Under the pieces are notes generated by a model. It ran no database searches, was not told the DNA's origin, and saw only the letters and a list, made by a program, of their open reading frames with translations. Below are positions 8,438-17,771 of a stretch of DNA of 44,104 bases, in pieces. Position numbers and translations under genes: made by a program. Location of the stretch: assembly GCA_045604155.1 (NCBI GenBank), contig JAZUNN010000022.1:1-44104 (forward strand), written 5' to 3'. Positions within the stretch are counted from its first letter, which is position 1. Each line of letters starts with the position of its first letter. Source of the DNA: JAISGQ01 sp045604155. GTDB taxonomy: Bacteria; Bacillota; Clostridia; Oscillospirales; Acutalibacteraceae.

Positions 8438-8438
8438 A

Positions 8439-9779
8439 TCAATTTCCACTTTCAACTTTTATCACCACAACACTTCCTGTTTTTTCGCTGACTGCATATT
8501 TTTCGTCTGTGCCGAAGTGTTCTGCCCACACAAGGTTTTCACCGTCTGCAATGACGAAAACTCTGCTTCGCTCTGCCTGCGGTATACCTTTTTCGTTCAT
8601 GAGTCTTCTCATTTCCTTGGTAACACCACGACCCGTCTGCTTCAGCTTATCGCCGCTGCGACGGTTCCGCACAACAATATTAGAACTTATTATATCATAG
8701 TCAAAAGCATTTTTAAATAGATATCTGTTATTTTTCTTCATTTCCTCATATGAGGAAATGTTCATTTTTTCAATTTTTATTTTCTTTCCGCATATTTCCG
8801 CTTCATAGGGCAGAGATACGGAAAATGAAAATTCTTCCGCATCTTCCCTTTTCTGTTCAATCACAAAGAAGCCTTTGCGTATTACCGCAAAAACATTCCC
8901 CGGCATTTCCGCTCTGCCCTGACCTTTATCAATAAGCTCTTTCATTCGTCCCACATGAAGATATGAGCAGGTTTCGCCTGTTGCTCTGCGGTATTCTGAC
9001 ATAAGCAGACGTGAGCATATTGCACTGTGAAAAGTTCTGAGGTCGTCAACTCTGTAGCCTTGGTCTGTTCTCAGCTTTTCTGCCTGCATTACAGTTGAAT
9101 CTATAAAATCTTCATCATCCGAAAGAGAATCTGTCATACGGCTTACAGCCTGAAGAAATGCGGAGTTTACCGTTTCGAGAGCTGTAACTGCATTGTGTCT
9201 TATGCGGTTTCTGGCGTAATCATCGGTCAGATTGGTGGAGTCTGTGACAAAACTCAGATTATTGTCCTGACAGAATTTTTCTATATCCTCTCTGGATGCA
9301 AGAATAAGAGGTCTTATAATATTACCTCTCACAGGAGGTATTCCTGTGAGTCCCGAAAGTCCGCATCCTCTTGCCATATTCAGCAGCACTGTTTCCGCAT
9401 TGTCAGAAAGAGTGTGGGCTGTGGCAATTTTTCCGCCGTTTTTCCGGGCGGATTGTGCGAGAAGTTCATACCTTATCTCTCTGCCGCACTCTTCAAGTCC
9501 CATGGAACGCTTTTTTGCTTCTCCCGACACATCGACCCGGTAAACTTCGAGAGGTATGTTTTCCTTTTCGCAAATATAACGCACAAAGGCTTCATCTCTG
9601 TCCGATTCTTCACCTCGAAGCTGATGATTTACATGAAGTGCTCTGATATTATAGCCCAGCATTTTTAACGCATAAAGCAGTGCGACGGAATCCGCACCGC
9701 CCGAAAGGGCTACAGTAACGCATTCCGTTTTGTCAAGCATATTAAATTTTCCTATTGCCTTACGCACTTTACTGAGCAT
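8439..9779 (-). CDS. tilS: tRNA(Ile)-lysidine synthase TilS
   Basis: Essential enzyme that attaches lysine to cytidine-34 of the CAU-anticodon isoleucine tRNA, switching it from AUG to AUA decoding. The N-terminal P-loop of N-type ATP pyrophosphatases is present (SGGADS, residues 26-31), followed by the HVNHQLRGEESDRDE and TAHTLSDNAETVL motifs. The C-terminal domain ends with the GDKL, MRRLMNEKGIPQAER and LVWAEHFG segments typical of full-length TilS. Length (446 residues) is normal. The start follows the dnaB stop by 4 bases, with a GAGGTAA ribosome-binding site inside the dnaB end, indicating a shared transcript. Confidence 0.95.
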   Translation of the reverse strand: MLSKVRKAIGKFNMLDKTECVTVALSGGADSVALLYALKMLGYNIRALHVNHQLRGEESDRDEAFVRYICEKENIPLEVYRVDVSGEAKKRSMGLEECGREIRYELLAQSARKNGGKIATAHTLSDNAETVLLNMARGCGLSGLTGIPPVRGNIIRPLILASREDIEKFCQDNNLSFVTDSTNLTDDYARNRIRHNAVTALETVNSAFLQAVSRMTDSLSDDEDFIDSTVMQAEKLRTDQGYRVDDLRTFHSAICSRLLMSEYRRATGETCSYLHVGRMKELIDKGQGRAEMPGNVFAVIRKGFFVIEQKREDAEEFSFSVSLPYEAEICGKKIKIEKMNISSYEEMKKNNRYLFKNAFDYDIISSNIVVRNRRSGDKLKQTGRGVTKEMRRLMNEKGIPQAERSRVFVIADGENLVWAEHFGTDEKYAVSEKTGSVVVIKVESGN

Positions 9780-9783
9780 TTAT

Positions 9784-11127
9784 TTACCTCGTTTTTGCAG
9801 CGGTGAAGGAGGTTGTTGCACCGGACCAGTGCAGGTCTATCTCCTTTGTTTCGCCGTGTCTGTTCTTTGCGACCATACATTTTGCCTTTGTCTGGTCAAC
9901 ACCGCCTTCTATTTCCTTGCCGTTGTCATCGTAATATGCCTCTCTGTAAAGGAACATTACAACGTCGGCGTCCTGCTCGATTGAGCCTGATTCACGAAGG
10001 TCTGAAAGCATGGGTTTATGTCCCGCACGGGCTTCGGGGCCTCGGTTGAGCTGTGAAAGGCAAAGAACGGGAACATTGAGCTCCTTTGCCATGATTTTAA
10101 GAGATCGGGTTATCTCTGTAACTACCTGGGTACGGCTGACATTGCTGCCGCCGCTGCCTTCAATAAGCTGCAGGTAATCTATAACCACAAGACCCACTCC
10201 GCTTATACGGCGCAGCTTTGCTTTCATTTCGGTTACGGTTATGTTTGCGGTTTCGTCAAGGTACAGCTTCGCATTGTACAGCTTGCCTGCACCGTTTGTA
10301 AGGCTTGCCCATTCCTCAGCTGAAAGCTTGCCTTCCTTCAGCTTTGTACTTGCAACGCCCGATTCACCGGAGAGAAGTCTTAATGCAAGCTCCTCTCTGG
10401 ACATTTCAAGAGAGAAGAATGCGACGGGCTTGTCTGCATTCACCGCTACGTTTCTTGCAATATTCATTGCAAAACTGGTTTTACCGACACCGGGTCGTGC
10501 AGCGAGAAGGATTAGGTTGCCCTTGTTAAGACCTGTGAGAGTTTCATCAAGAGGCTCGATGCCTGTCGGTACTCCCACAAACTCATCGCCTGTACCTTCA
10601 CTGAGGGCCATAAGGCGGTCAAATGCACCCATAAGGACACTGCCTATAGGCACAAGTCCCTGGGTTGCACGGTTGTCGGATATTTCATAAATGCGCTGCT
10701 CAGCACGGTCAATAACGACACGTGGGTCGTTTGTTTCGTCCCTTGCATCACCGATTATTTCCTGAGCTGCAAGGATAAGCGCACGCATTTCGTATTTGTC
10801 ACGGATAATCTTTGCATATGCTTCGCAGTTGCTGACGGAAGGAGTATTCTGGGCTATTGTGAACAGATAGCTTTTTCCCGCTTCTTCGGAAAAAACTTCC
10901 AGTCCTACAAGTTCGTTAAGAACGGTTACTACATCAACATTCTGGCCTGTTCTGAACAGGCGAAGCACTGCTTCAAATATCTGCTTATGCTGTTCGTTGT
11001 AGAAATATTCGGGGCGAAGCTGCTCCAGCATGGTATTGAGATTTCTGCTGTCCATCAGTATCGCACCCAGCACCGCCTGTTCAGCTTCTGCGCTGAATGG
11101 CAATGCAGCGCTGTCCAGCGATGCCAT
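9784..11127 (-). CDS. dnaB: Replicative DNA helicase DnaB
   Basis: Ring helicase of the replication fork (called DnaC in Bacillus). The N-terminal scaffold domain runs from FSAEAEQAVLGAILMD to about residue 150. The RecA-like motor follows with PTGIEPLD, Walker A ARPGVGKT (about 210-217), FFSLEM, Walker B LVVIDYLQL, SQLNRGPEAR and the arginine-finger region SGSIEQDADVVMF. Length (447 residues) is standard and no intein is present. It follows rplI by 3 bases with a good ribosome-binding site, reproducing the rplI-dnaB linkage of many Firmicutes. Confidence 0.96.
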   Translation of the reverse strand: MASLDSAALPFSAEAEQAVLGAILMDSRNLNTMLEQLRPEYFYNEQHKQIFEAVLRLFRTGQNVDVVTVLNELVGLEVFSEEAGKSYLFTIAQNTPSVSNCEAYAKIIRDKYEMRALILAAQEIIGDARDETNDPRVVIDRAEQRIYEISDNRATQGLVPIGSVLMGAFDRLMALSEGTGDEFVGVPTGIEPLDETLTGLNKGNLILLAARPGVGKTSFAMNIARNVAVNADKPVAFFSLEMSREELALRLLSGESGVASTKLKEGKLSAEEWASLTNGAGKLYNAKLYLDETANITVTEMKAKLRRISGVGLVVIDYLQLIEGSGGSNVSRTQVVTEITRSLKIMAKELNVPVLCLSQLNRGPEARAGHKPMLSDLRESGSIEQDADVVMFLYREAYYDDNGKEIEGGVDQTKAKCMVAKNRHGETKEIDLHWSGATTSFTAAKTR

Positions 11128-11130
11128 TTC

Positions 11131-11577
11131 TTACACCTGCTCTCCTACATTTACAAAAAGCTTTGCGGATATTCCTGTGTAGAGCTTGACTTCGCACTCA
11201 TAGGTTCCGAACTGCTTGATATCAGAAACGGTTACCTTGCGCTTGTCAATGCTTGTTCCGAACTTCTTATTGATTGCTTCTGCAACTTCCTTGGAGGTTA
11301 CTGAGCCGAAAAGCTTGCCGTTCTGTCCTGCCTTTGCAGTGAGCTTGACAGTTGTATCCTTGAGCTTGTCCGCAATCTCCTGAGCTGCCTTCTTTTCCAT
11401 TTCAAGACGGTGCTTTTCTGCACGTTCCTTGGTTGCAACATCATTGAGTGCTGCTGCGCTTGCCTCTATTGCAATTTTCTTGGGGAAAAGGAAATTTCTT
11501 GCATATCCGTCGGATACGTTTACGATTTCTCCTTTTTTACCTGTTCCTTTTACATCCTGCTGAAGAATTACCTTCAT
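11131..11577 (-). CDS. rplI: Ribosomal protein L9
   Basis: Large-subunit protein binding 23S rRNA with two globular domains joined by a long helix. The N-terminal signature VILQQDVKGTGKKGEIVNVSDGYARNFLFP is clear. The connecting helix (about residues 45-75) is Lys/Glu/Ala-rich, and the C-terminal domain (LFGSVTSKEVAEAI to the end) is complete. Length is 148 residues. AAGGAA precedes the ATG. It lies between gdpP and dnaB on one strand, as in Bacillus. Confidence 0.96.
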   Translation of the reverse strand: MKVILQQDVKGTGKKGEIVNVSDGYARNFLFPKKIAIEASAAALNDVATKERAEKHRLEMEKKAAQEIADKLKDTTVKLTAKAGQNGKLFGSVTSKEVAEAINKKFGTSIDKRKVTVSDIKQFGTYECEVKLYTGISAKLFVNVGEQV

Positions 11578-11608
11578 TTTATCTCATTCCTTTCGGTGTT
11601 GGTTCTTT

Positions 11609-13591
11609 TTAATCTTCTTCCTCTTCGGTTTCATCAAGTACAAGATCTATTGATTCGTAAAGTGCGGAAAGTGCGTGCTCGATGGATGAGCCTGCAAGCT
11701 GTGCACCTGCCATTGTCAGGTGTCCGCCGCCTCCGAGCTTTTCCATTACAAGCTGTACATTCAGCTTTCCCAGTGATCTTGCGGATATATTGATGATTCC
11801 CTCTGTTTCAAACAGTACGAAGGAAGCATTTATTCCCTGAAGTGTCAGCATTTCGTCTGCTGCCTGAGCACATACAACACGCACATTTCCGCCCTGCTCT
11901 TCTGTGCTTGCAATAGCACATTCACGGTATACCGCTGCAGATGCAACGATCTTGGATTTTTCTGCGTAATCGTCAAGTGAGCCTGCAAACAGCATCTTGA
12001 CGTCAACCGTATCCGCACCTCTTCTGCGCAGGAAGGTCGCTGCCTCAAATGTACGTACGCCTGTTTTGATTACAAAGCTCTTTGTGTCAAGCATTATGCC
12101 TGCCAGAAGTGCTTCCGCTTCGGTTTTTGATATGGACTTTTCGTCTATGTACTGTGCTATTTCTGCCACCATTTCACTGGCAGAGGATGCAAAAGGTTCA
12201 TGGAAGAACACCTCTGCATTTTCTATTCTGCTGAGCATCATTCGATGGTGGTCGATTACTATTACTTTTTTCGCATTTTCAAAGACAGGCATACTGTCGA
12301 GGAAGTTTCTTGAATGGGTGTCAACTACCACCACAACACTCTTTTCCGTCATGAGAGAAAGTGCCTGCTCTGTATCGACAAAAATTCGCTCCGCACCGTC
12401 TGTATGCTCAATGTAATGATCAACAAGGGACTGTGCAAGAGTTTCATTGGGGTGATTGAGCACATAGCTCTCAACTCCGAGAGATTTTGCTATGCTCATT
12501 ACACCGATGGATGCACCCACAGCATCAAGGTCTGTGAATCGGTGACCCATTACAATGCACTTATCGGAAGACCTGATGATCTTCTCTATATCCTTTGCTA
12601 TCATGCGGGTCTTGACCTTGCTCTGTTTTTCGGAGGATTTGGATACACCGCCGAAGAAGGCATATTCGGATCCGCTCTTTACAACCGCCTGGTCACCGCC
12701 TCGTCCAAGTGCCATATCGAGAGCTTCCTGAGCCCAGCTTTCACATTCGCTGAGATTCTTTCCGCCTCTGCCCACGCCGATTGACAGTGTTACCTGCTGA
12801 CCTCCGCTGACGGTGATCTTTCGTGCTTCGTTGAGAATATTGAATTTCTCCTGAGTGAACTCACGCAGCTGCTGCTCGTCAAGGACTATCAAGCTTGTTC
12901 CACGGGCATCACTGCGACACAGTGCGGTTGTACCGTCCACCCACTCACGTATCAGCGAATCGACAGACGACAGCACCGCTGTTCTCTCGCTTTCACGGAC
13001 TTTGAGAAGTTCTTCTTCGTTGTCAAAAACAATGAGTATGACAGCAGGTCTGCTGTTATCATATTCTATCTGCAGCTTTGCTTTTTCAGTTATGTTGCTG
13101 AAGAACAGTACAAACTGAGAAACTGAGGCACTTACATCAGATACTACGGAAATTTCGTAATAACGCTTGTCGTGCTTGATTGTAAAGGTTTCTCCATGGC
13201 GGAGTTTGTCATCTGTTATCCCCTTGAAGATTCTGGATATCTCCACATTGTGGGATTCACAGCCACCGAGAAGCTCATCAAGGAATTCCTGGTTGTACCA
13301 GATAATATTTCTGTCGACTGTTACTGTAACAACAGGTACCGGCATTACATTCTGATTTTCAGATCTTGTATTTCCAAGCTTTATTGCCATTCTGGAAAGA
13401 TAACCATCCACATCATCACTGAGTGCCTTAAGGAAAAACAATACAGCGACAACTGCAGTTACAGCAAGCACCACTGAAATAATCTTCACTGCCGCACCTG
13501 CCGACGAAAGCAGGACAATCACACTTATAAAAAGGCATATTGCCGCCAGTGAGCAGAACAGCGGTTTTACAAGATTTCCTTTTTTATTCAT
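11609..13591 (-). CDS. gdpP: Cyclic-di-AMP phosphodiesterase GdpP
   Basis: Membrane enzyme that hydrolyses c-di-AMP, a second messenger controlling potassium, osmotic balance and cell-wall stress. Layout: two hydrophobic helices (about residues 8-55), a PAS-like domain, a degenerate GGDEF domain (about 165-310), then DHH/DHHA1. DHH motifs are visible: MGHRFTDLDAVGAS, VVDTHS, VIDHHR and the C-terminal GGGGHLTMAG. I chose the ATG at 13591 because a GGAGGT site lies 5-6 bases ahead; the upstream in-frame start would run past that site. Length is 660 residues, as in Bacillus. It is 33 bases after rnj and 31 before rplI. Confidence 0.95.
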   Translation of the reverse strand: MNKKGNLVKPLFCSLAAICLFISVIVLLSSAGAAVKIISVVLAVTAVVAVLFFLKALSDDVDGYLSRMAIKLGNTRSENQNVMPVPVVTVTVDRNIIWYNQEFLDELLGGCESHNVEISRIFKGITDDKLRHGETFTIKHDKRYYEISVVSDVSASVSQFVLFFSNITEKAKLQIEYDNSRPAVILIVFDNEEELLKVRESERTAVLSSVDSLIREWVDGTTALCRSDARGTSLIVLDEQQLREFTQEKFNILNEARKITVSGGQQVTLSIGVGRGGKNLSECESWAQEALDMALGRGGDQAVVKSGSEYAFFGGVSKSSEKQSKVKTRMIAKDIEKIIRSSDKCIVMGHRFTDLDAVGASIGVMSIAKSLGVESYVLNHPNETLAQSLVDHYIEHTDGAERIFVDTEQALSLMTEKSVVVVVDTHSRNFLDSMPVFENAKKVIVIDHHRMMLSRIENAEVFFHEPFASSASEMVAEIAQYIDEKSISKTEAEALLAGIMLDTKSFVIKTGVRTFEAATFLRRRGADTVDVKMLFAGSLDDYAEKSKIVASAAVYRECAIASTEEQGGNVRVVCAQAADEMLTLQGINASFVLFETEGIINISARSLGKLNVQLVMEKLGGGGHLTMAGAQLAGSSIEHALSALYESIDLVLDETEEEED

Positions 13592-13624
13592 ATCAGTACC
13601 TCCGCAAAGCACTGACCCTCTTTA

Positions 13625-15616
13625 TCAGATATCCATTATTATGGGGAGTATCATGGGGCTGCGCTTTGTTCTTTCGTATAGATATTTTGAGAGCTCATCA
13701 CGAAGTCGGCTCTTGATTGTATTCCAGTCTTTTATCCTCTTGTCCATGCAGGTTTCGAGGACCTCCAGTGCAAGCTCCCTTATCTCATCGATAAGCGGCT
13801 CGGCATCACGGACATATACAAAGCCTCTCGACACAACATCGGGTCCGCTCAGGATTTCTCCTTCTGCGGTATCAACTGTTGCAGCTACTATAATAAGTCC
13901 GTCCTCGCCCAGATGCTTTCTGTCACGGAGAACAACACTTCCTACATCGCCTACGCCGTAACCGTCAACAAGAACTCTGCCTGCCTGGACTCGTCCGGCT
14001 TTCTTTATTCCTCTGCGTGAAACATCCACACTGTCTCCCAGGTCACAGATGAGTACATTCTCATCGGGAATACCCACTGCATGAGCAAGCATGGCGTGTT
14101 TTTTGAGATGCTTCTGCTCACCGTGCACAGGGATAAAAAACTTGGGTTTTACAAGGCTGAGCATCATTTTAAGTTCTTCCTGACAAGCATGTCCGGAAAC
14201 GTGAACTTCGTACATTTTCTCGTAAACCACTTCGCAGCCGTGCTTGAGAAGCTCATTTACAACATTTCCGACCATCTTTTCGTTGCCGGGAATGGGGGTT
14301 GCGGAAATGATTATAAAATCGTCTTCTCCTACTGCGATCTGTCTGTGCTCTCCGAATGCCATTCTTGTCATGGCACTCATGGGTTCACCCTGACTTCCGG
14401 TGGTGATGAGTACGATCTGATCCTTGCGGTATCTGTTTATCATGGCAAGGTCTATCATTGTGCCTTCGGGAACTTTAAGATATCCAAGCTCCTGGGCTAT
14501 TGCAACGGCATTGATCATGCTTCTGCCGCTGATTGCGACTTTTCTGCCGTGGTTTGCGGCACAGTCTATTATCTGCTGTATTCTCTGAAGATTCGATGCA
14601 AATGTTGCAATTATTATCCTTCTTGACATTGCTGTTTCAGAATTGAAAAGGGTTTCAAAGGAATTGCCTACATTCTTTTCGCTCATTGTAAAGCCCGGGC
14701 GTTCTGCATTGGTGGAGTCTGCAAGGTAGCACAGGACTCCTTCTCTTCCAAGCTCGGCAAAACGTCCAAGATCAATCATTTCTCCGTAAACGGGAGTGGA
14801 ATCTATCTTGAAATCGCCTGTGTGGACTATTACTCCGCTGTCAGTATGCAGTGCCACTGCAACAGCATCGGGAATTGAATGGTTTACGTTTACGAATTCG
14901 ACATCAATATCCCCGAGAGATACGGTTTCACCGGGTTTTACGATGTTTCTCTTTGTCTGTCCGAAAATGCCGTGTTCCTTAAGCTTGCAGTCCACAAGAC
15001 CGATGGTGAGCTTTGTTCCGTAGATTGGAATGTTTAGCTCCTTGAGGAGATAGGGCAATGCTCCGATATGGTCTTCATGGGCGTGGGTAAGTACAACACC
15101 GCGTATTTTTGATTTATTCTGCAGAACATACGAAAAATCGGGAATAACTATATCGATTCCAAGCATCTGATCATCGGGGAATGCCATTCCGCAATCAACC
15201 AGTACGGCATCATCGCCGTATTCATACATGGTGATGTTCTTGCCTATTTCGTTAAGTCCGCCGATAAAGCTGATTTTTACAGGCTTCTGGGACATTGCTT
15301 TGCTCTTTGAGGACTTTGATATCCTTGTGTCAGCAATACTTTTCGCCTTGCTCTGAGGCTTCTTCGCCGCAGATGTTTTTGTCTGAGTCTGACGTGCAGC
15401 ACTCTTTGATGCAGAAGCCTTTGAGGATGCGGGCTTTGATGCAGACTTTTTGCTCTTTGTCTGCTCTGCTTTTGCAGGTGCAGCTTTGCTTTTTGTCTTT
15501 CCTCCTGCAGGCTTTTGAGGAGCTGCTTTTGAGCCTGACGCTGCGCTTCTGGGCGTTTTAGCGCTCTTTGCTCCCGCTGCATTTTTTGTATTTTTATTTT
15601 TTTGTGTCTGAGCCAC
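13625..15616 (-). CDS. rnj: Ribonuclease J with a long basic N-terminal extension
   Basis: Metallo-beta-lactamase-fold RNase acting both endonucleolytically and 5'-to-3' in mRNA decay and rRNA maturation. The catalytic core starts near residue 113 (KISFIGGLNEIGKN). Zinc motif HAHEDH lies at 178-183, followed by VNHSIPDAV, HTGDFKID and the C-terminal HVSGHA motif. The region before residue 112 is almost wholly Ala, Lys, Ser, Gln and Thr, low in complexity and strongly positive. Core RNase J is about 555 residues; this protein has 663 because of that tail. A GGAGG site supports the start. It opens the run leading to gdpP, and a hairpin lies in its leader. Confidence 0.94.
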   Translation of the reverse strand: MAQTQKNKNTKNAAGAKSAKTPRSAASGSKAAPQKPAGGKTKSKAAPAKAEQTKSKKSASKPASSKASASKSAARQTQTKTSAAKKPQSKAKSIADTRISKSSKSKAMSQKPVKISFIGGLNEIGKNITMYEYGDDAVLVDCGMAFPDDQMLGIDIVIPDFSYVLQNKSKIRGVVLTHAHEDHIGALPYLLKELNIPIYGTKLTIGLVDCKLKEHGIFGQTKRNIVKPGETVSLGDIDVEFVNVNHSIPDAVAVALHTDSGVIVHTGDFKIDSTPVYGEMIDLGRFAELGREGVLCYLADSTNAERPGFTMSEKNVGNSFETLFNSETAMSRRIIIATFASNLQRIQQIIDCAANHGRKVAISGRSMINAVAIAQELGYLKVPEGTMIDLAMINRYRKDQIVLITTGSQGEPMSAMTRMAFGEHRQIAVGEDDFIIISATPIPGNEKMVGNVVNELLKHGCEVVYEKMYEVHVSGHACQEELKMMLSLVKPKFFIPVHGEQKHLKKHAMLAHAVGIPDENVLICDLGDSVDVSRRGIKKAGRVQAGRVLVDGYGVGDVGSVVLRDRKHLGEDGLIIVAATVDTAEGEILSGPDVVSRGFVYVRDAEPLIDEIRELALEVLETCMDKRIKDWNTIKSRLRDELSKYLYERTKRSPMILPIIMDI

Positions 15617-15660
15617 TTAATAACCTCCGGTTTTTTGTATGAAAATTTTATATGTTTAAG

Positions 15661-15688
15661 GTCCGCTGCCGCACTCTCTGCAGCGGAC
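15661..15688 (-). promoter_or_regulatory. Hairpin in the leader of the RNase J gene
   Basis: Inverted repeat GTCCGCTGC / GCAGCGGAC with a 10-base loop, 45 bases before the rnj start. No U-run follows directly on the minus strand. It could be a weak terminator of the upstream unit, or a 5' stem that affects decay of the rnj message. Confidence 0.45.
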
Positions 15689-15768
15689 AAAAGTTCATTT
15701 CAGGCACACATCGCACATTGTACGATATTTATCCACGATACTTATTTTACTAAAATTGCCCTGTAAAG

Positions 15769-15897
15769 TCAATAGCGGCGGCGTCCTCTGCGCTTCTGCG
15801 AAAAATGTCCGGGCAGAGCAAAAAGCCATTTTACCGATGTAATGCTCTTTTTCACGGCGCCGGGAAGTATGCGTATTTTTTCCATGGTTTCTTTCAT
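15769..15897 (-). CDS. Possible 42-residue Arg-rich peptide
   Basis: An ATG three bases after the stop of the upstream membrane-protein gene opens a 42-codon frame. The product starts MKETMEKIRILPGAV and ends in a basic QKRRGRRRY tail. There is no strong ribosome-binding site, so translation would depend on coupling. It resembles no family I know. The close spacing and basic tail make it worth listing, but it may be chance. Confidence 0.3.
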   Translation of the reverse strand: MKETMEKIRILPGAVKKSITSVKWLFALPGHFSQKRRGRRRY

Positions 15898-15900
15898 GAT

Positions 15901-16485
15901 TCAGATATAGGCAAGCAAACAGGCTGCCGCAATTCCTGCAATGCACGTTTTTTCTCCGTTTATCCCCCTCATGCCTTTTACTATAAGTCCGCAGCACGAT
16001 ATGGCGCAGAATGCTGCAGGTAATGTTTCCGCAAAGCCGCCGACAATGCTTCCTGCCACAGCGCAAAGCAGCATTATCAGCGGTTTTCTTTTTTCTGAAT
16101 TTCCAACACCTGCACATCCCTCACGAAACCCATGTGCTGTCAGTTCAATTATTGACTTTTCCCCCTCGGAGTATGCGTATCCCGCTGAGGAAAAGAAAAT
16201 ATAAATGAGCACGTGCAGAAAAACACTTCTTTCATTGGTCAGCAGCGCAAAAAGCACAAGCGAGCCTATGATTGTGACTGCAAACATAATAAAACCCGTT
16301 GTTTCGCCAAACACCACAGCATACATCCACGGACAGTGTACGCACAGCTCTCCTGTACCCTGAGCAATGCAGAAGCCTGCGCAGAAGCTTTCTGTCTTTT
16401 CTTTTTTCAGCCTGAACAGGTGCGGCAGAAATAAAGTCAGTGCGGTTATTGTTATCTTCGTCATTACCGCTGCAATCTCTCCCAA
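15901..16485 (-). CDS. Hydrophobic membrane protein of unknown function
   Basis: A protein of about 194 residues with five or six predicted membrane segments (e.g. IIGSLVLFALL, LHVLIYIFFSSAG, LIMLLCAVAGSIVGGF, CIAGIAAACLLAYI). I place the start at the TTG at 16485 because GAGGTGA lies 5 bases ahead. The frame is open to an ATG at 16551, but that ATG lies inside a terminator hairpin; another ATG at 16464 is possible. No family is recognised. It lies between the anti-sigma gene and rnj on the same strand, separated from the former by a terminator. Confidence 0.65.
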   Translation of the reverse strand: MGEIAAVMTKITITALTLFLPHLFRLKKEKTESFCAGFCIAQGTGELCVHCPWMYAVVFGETTGFIMFAVTIIGSLVLFALLTNERSVFLHVLIYIFFSSAGYAYSEGEKSIIELTAHGFREGCAGVGNSEKRKPLIMLLCAVAGSIVGGFAETLPAAFCAISCCGLIVKGMRGINGEKTCIAGIAAACLLAYI

Positions 16486-16535
16486 TATTATCACCTCTGT
16501 CACTGGATTTATATGCAGCAGTGATTCTTCATAAA

Positions 16536-16568
16536 ACAAAAGCGGCTGCAAAAAGCAGCCGCTTTTGT
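16536..16568. terminator. Terminator after the anti-sigma gene
   Basis: Strong inverted repeat: arms of 14 bases (ACAAAAGCGGCTGC and its complement) around a five-A loop. On the minus strand it lies just past the anti-sigma stop and ends in U residues. It insulates the sigma/anti-sigma operon from the membrane gene. Confidence 0.85.
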
Positions 16569-16580
16569 TTTTATACGTCC

Positions 16581-17771
16581 TCAGACAGCTCCGGGATAGT
16601 CAAGATGCAGAGCGTTGGCAAGGTTGTTGTCTGCATATTCATTATCGGAATTCACCAGTATATTCTCAACTTTTATTTTATCCTTTCGGACTCTCACGCA
16701 GAAGGCTGCCTCATATGTTTTTTCGCCTCTTGTAAGAAGTGCATCAAATGATATGACCCAGCATCTGTCCATTTCTGAATAGCTGCATTCTCCCCGTCTT
16801 ATGTTTTCAAGAGCAAATCCGTTTCCCGCAAAGCTGCGAAGTCCTTTTTCATAGTCGGTATGAATAAATTCTTCAAACTCGGAAAGGGTCATACCTCTTG
16901 CTTCGCTATAGTATTCCTGATTGTAATTATAGCTGTCCTCTGCCTGCATAAGAATCATGGGCTTCATCTCTTCATACAGCTCATATTCGGCAATATACAG
17001 ATCATAAAACAGCTCTGCTGTATGGCTCCGCTCGTTTACGTGGCTGTCTTCGCTGACGTAATAATATCCGTGATCGGTTTTCACGAGATTATATTCGGTG
17101 TTATTCAGAGTGTATTCGTCAGTGCTGTTTTTTACTATTTTTTCGGGATTCTGAGATGCAACTTTCTCAAACTGCTCACGGGGAACAACAGGAGCGTTAA
17201 GTTCTGTCACCATGAAACCCCATATATCTTCTTCACTAAGCTTTTTGACGTATTCATTATAAAGGTGCTCACTTACCGTCCACCGGCTGCCATCTATTTC
17301 TATTGTTCTGTATTTTCCGATGTATTCATCAAGTTCCCGTTCCAGTACATCCTGAACATCATAATAAAGCTTTTCGCAGTCAATCATATCTGCGGCTTTC
17401 TCATATTTTCCATTTTCTAAAGCTTCTGCAAAGCGCTCTGCTGTCATGATATCATCCATATTCGTAAAGCAGATTCCTCTGCCTCTCACCTGATTTACAC
17501 TGAGCAGAAGTATGGGAATTATGAGAATTGCTGCAATCAGCGACAATACCCATCTGCGTTTTATCCTTCTGAAGCCGTTTTTAAATGCCTTTTCGTCACG
17601 CTCTGTATCCTCCGTATTTTCTTCGGAAACATTCAGCTTTGCACCTGACAAAGCTCTGCATTTTTCACATTCTGCAAGATGTTCTTCAACCGCTTTTCGG
17701 CTTTCTTCGCTGCACACTCCATCCTCATACAAAGGCAGCAGGTCTTTTGCAATTTCGCAGCATATTTTCAT
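16581..17771 (-). CDS. Zinc-finger anti-sigma factor with extracytoplasmic sensor domain
   Basis: Membrane protein of 396 residues expected to hold the co-encoded ECF sigma factor inactive. The N-terminal cytoplasmic zf-HC2/ZAS domain has the H-x3-C-x2-C motif (His31, Cys35, Cys38) and an upstream Cys pair at 4-5. A single membrane helix follows at about residues 75-92 (LSLIAAILIIPILLLSV). The ~300-residue outer domain is acidic and Tyr-rich with no family I recognise; it may sense an envelope signal. The start overlaps the sigma gene stop by 4 bases, so the pair is translationally coupled. Confidence 0.85.
   Translation of the reverse strand: MKICCEIAKDLLPLYEDGVCSEESRKAVEEHLAECEKCRALSGAKLNVSEENTEDTERDEKAFKNGFRRIKRRWVLSLIAAILIIPILLLSVNQVRGRGICFTNMDDIMTAERFAEALENGKYEKAADMIDCEKLYYDVQDVLERELDEYIGKYRTIEIDGSRWTVSEHLYNEYVKKLSEEDIWGFMVTELNAPVVPREQFEKVASQNPEKIVKNSTDEYTLNNTEYNLVKTDHGYYYVSEDSHVNERSHTAELFYDLYIAEYELYEEMKPMILMQAEDSYNYNQEYYSEARGMTLSEFEEFIHTDYEKGLRSFAGNGFALENIRRGECSYSEMDRCWVISFDALLTRGEKTYEAAFCVRVRKDKIKVENILVNSDNEYADNNLANALHLDYPGAV

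Noticed and set aside
15695..16117. A 140-residue minus-strand frame rich in Cys, Arg and His
   Set aside because: It overlaps the membrane-protein gene in another frame and the small Arg-rich ORF; no ribosome-binding site.
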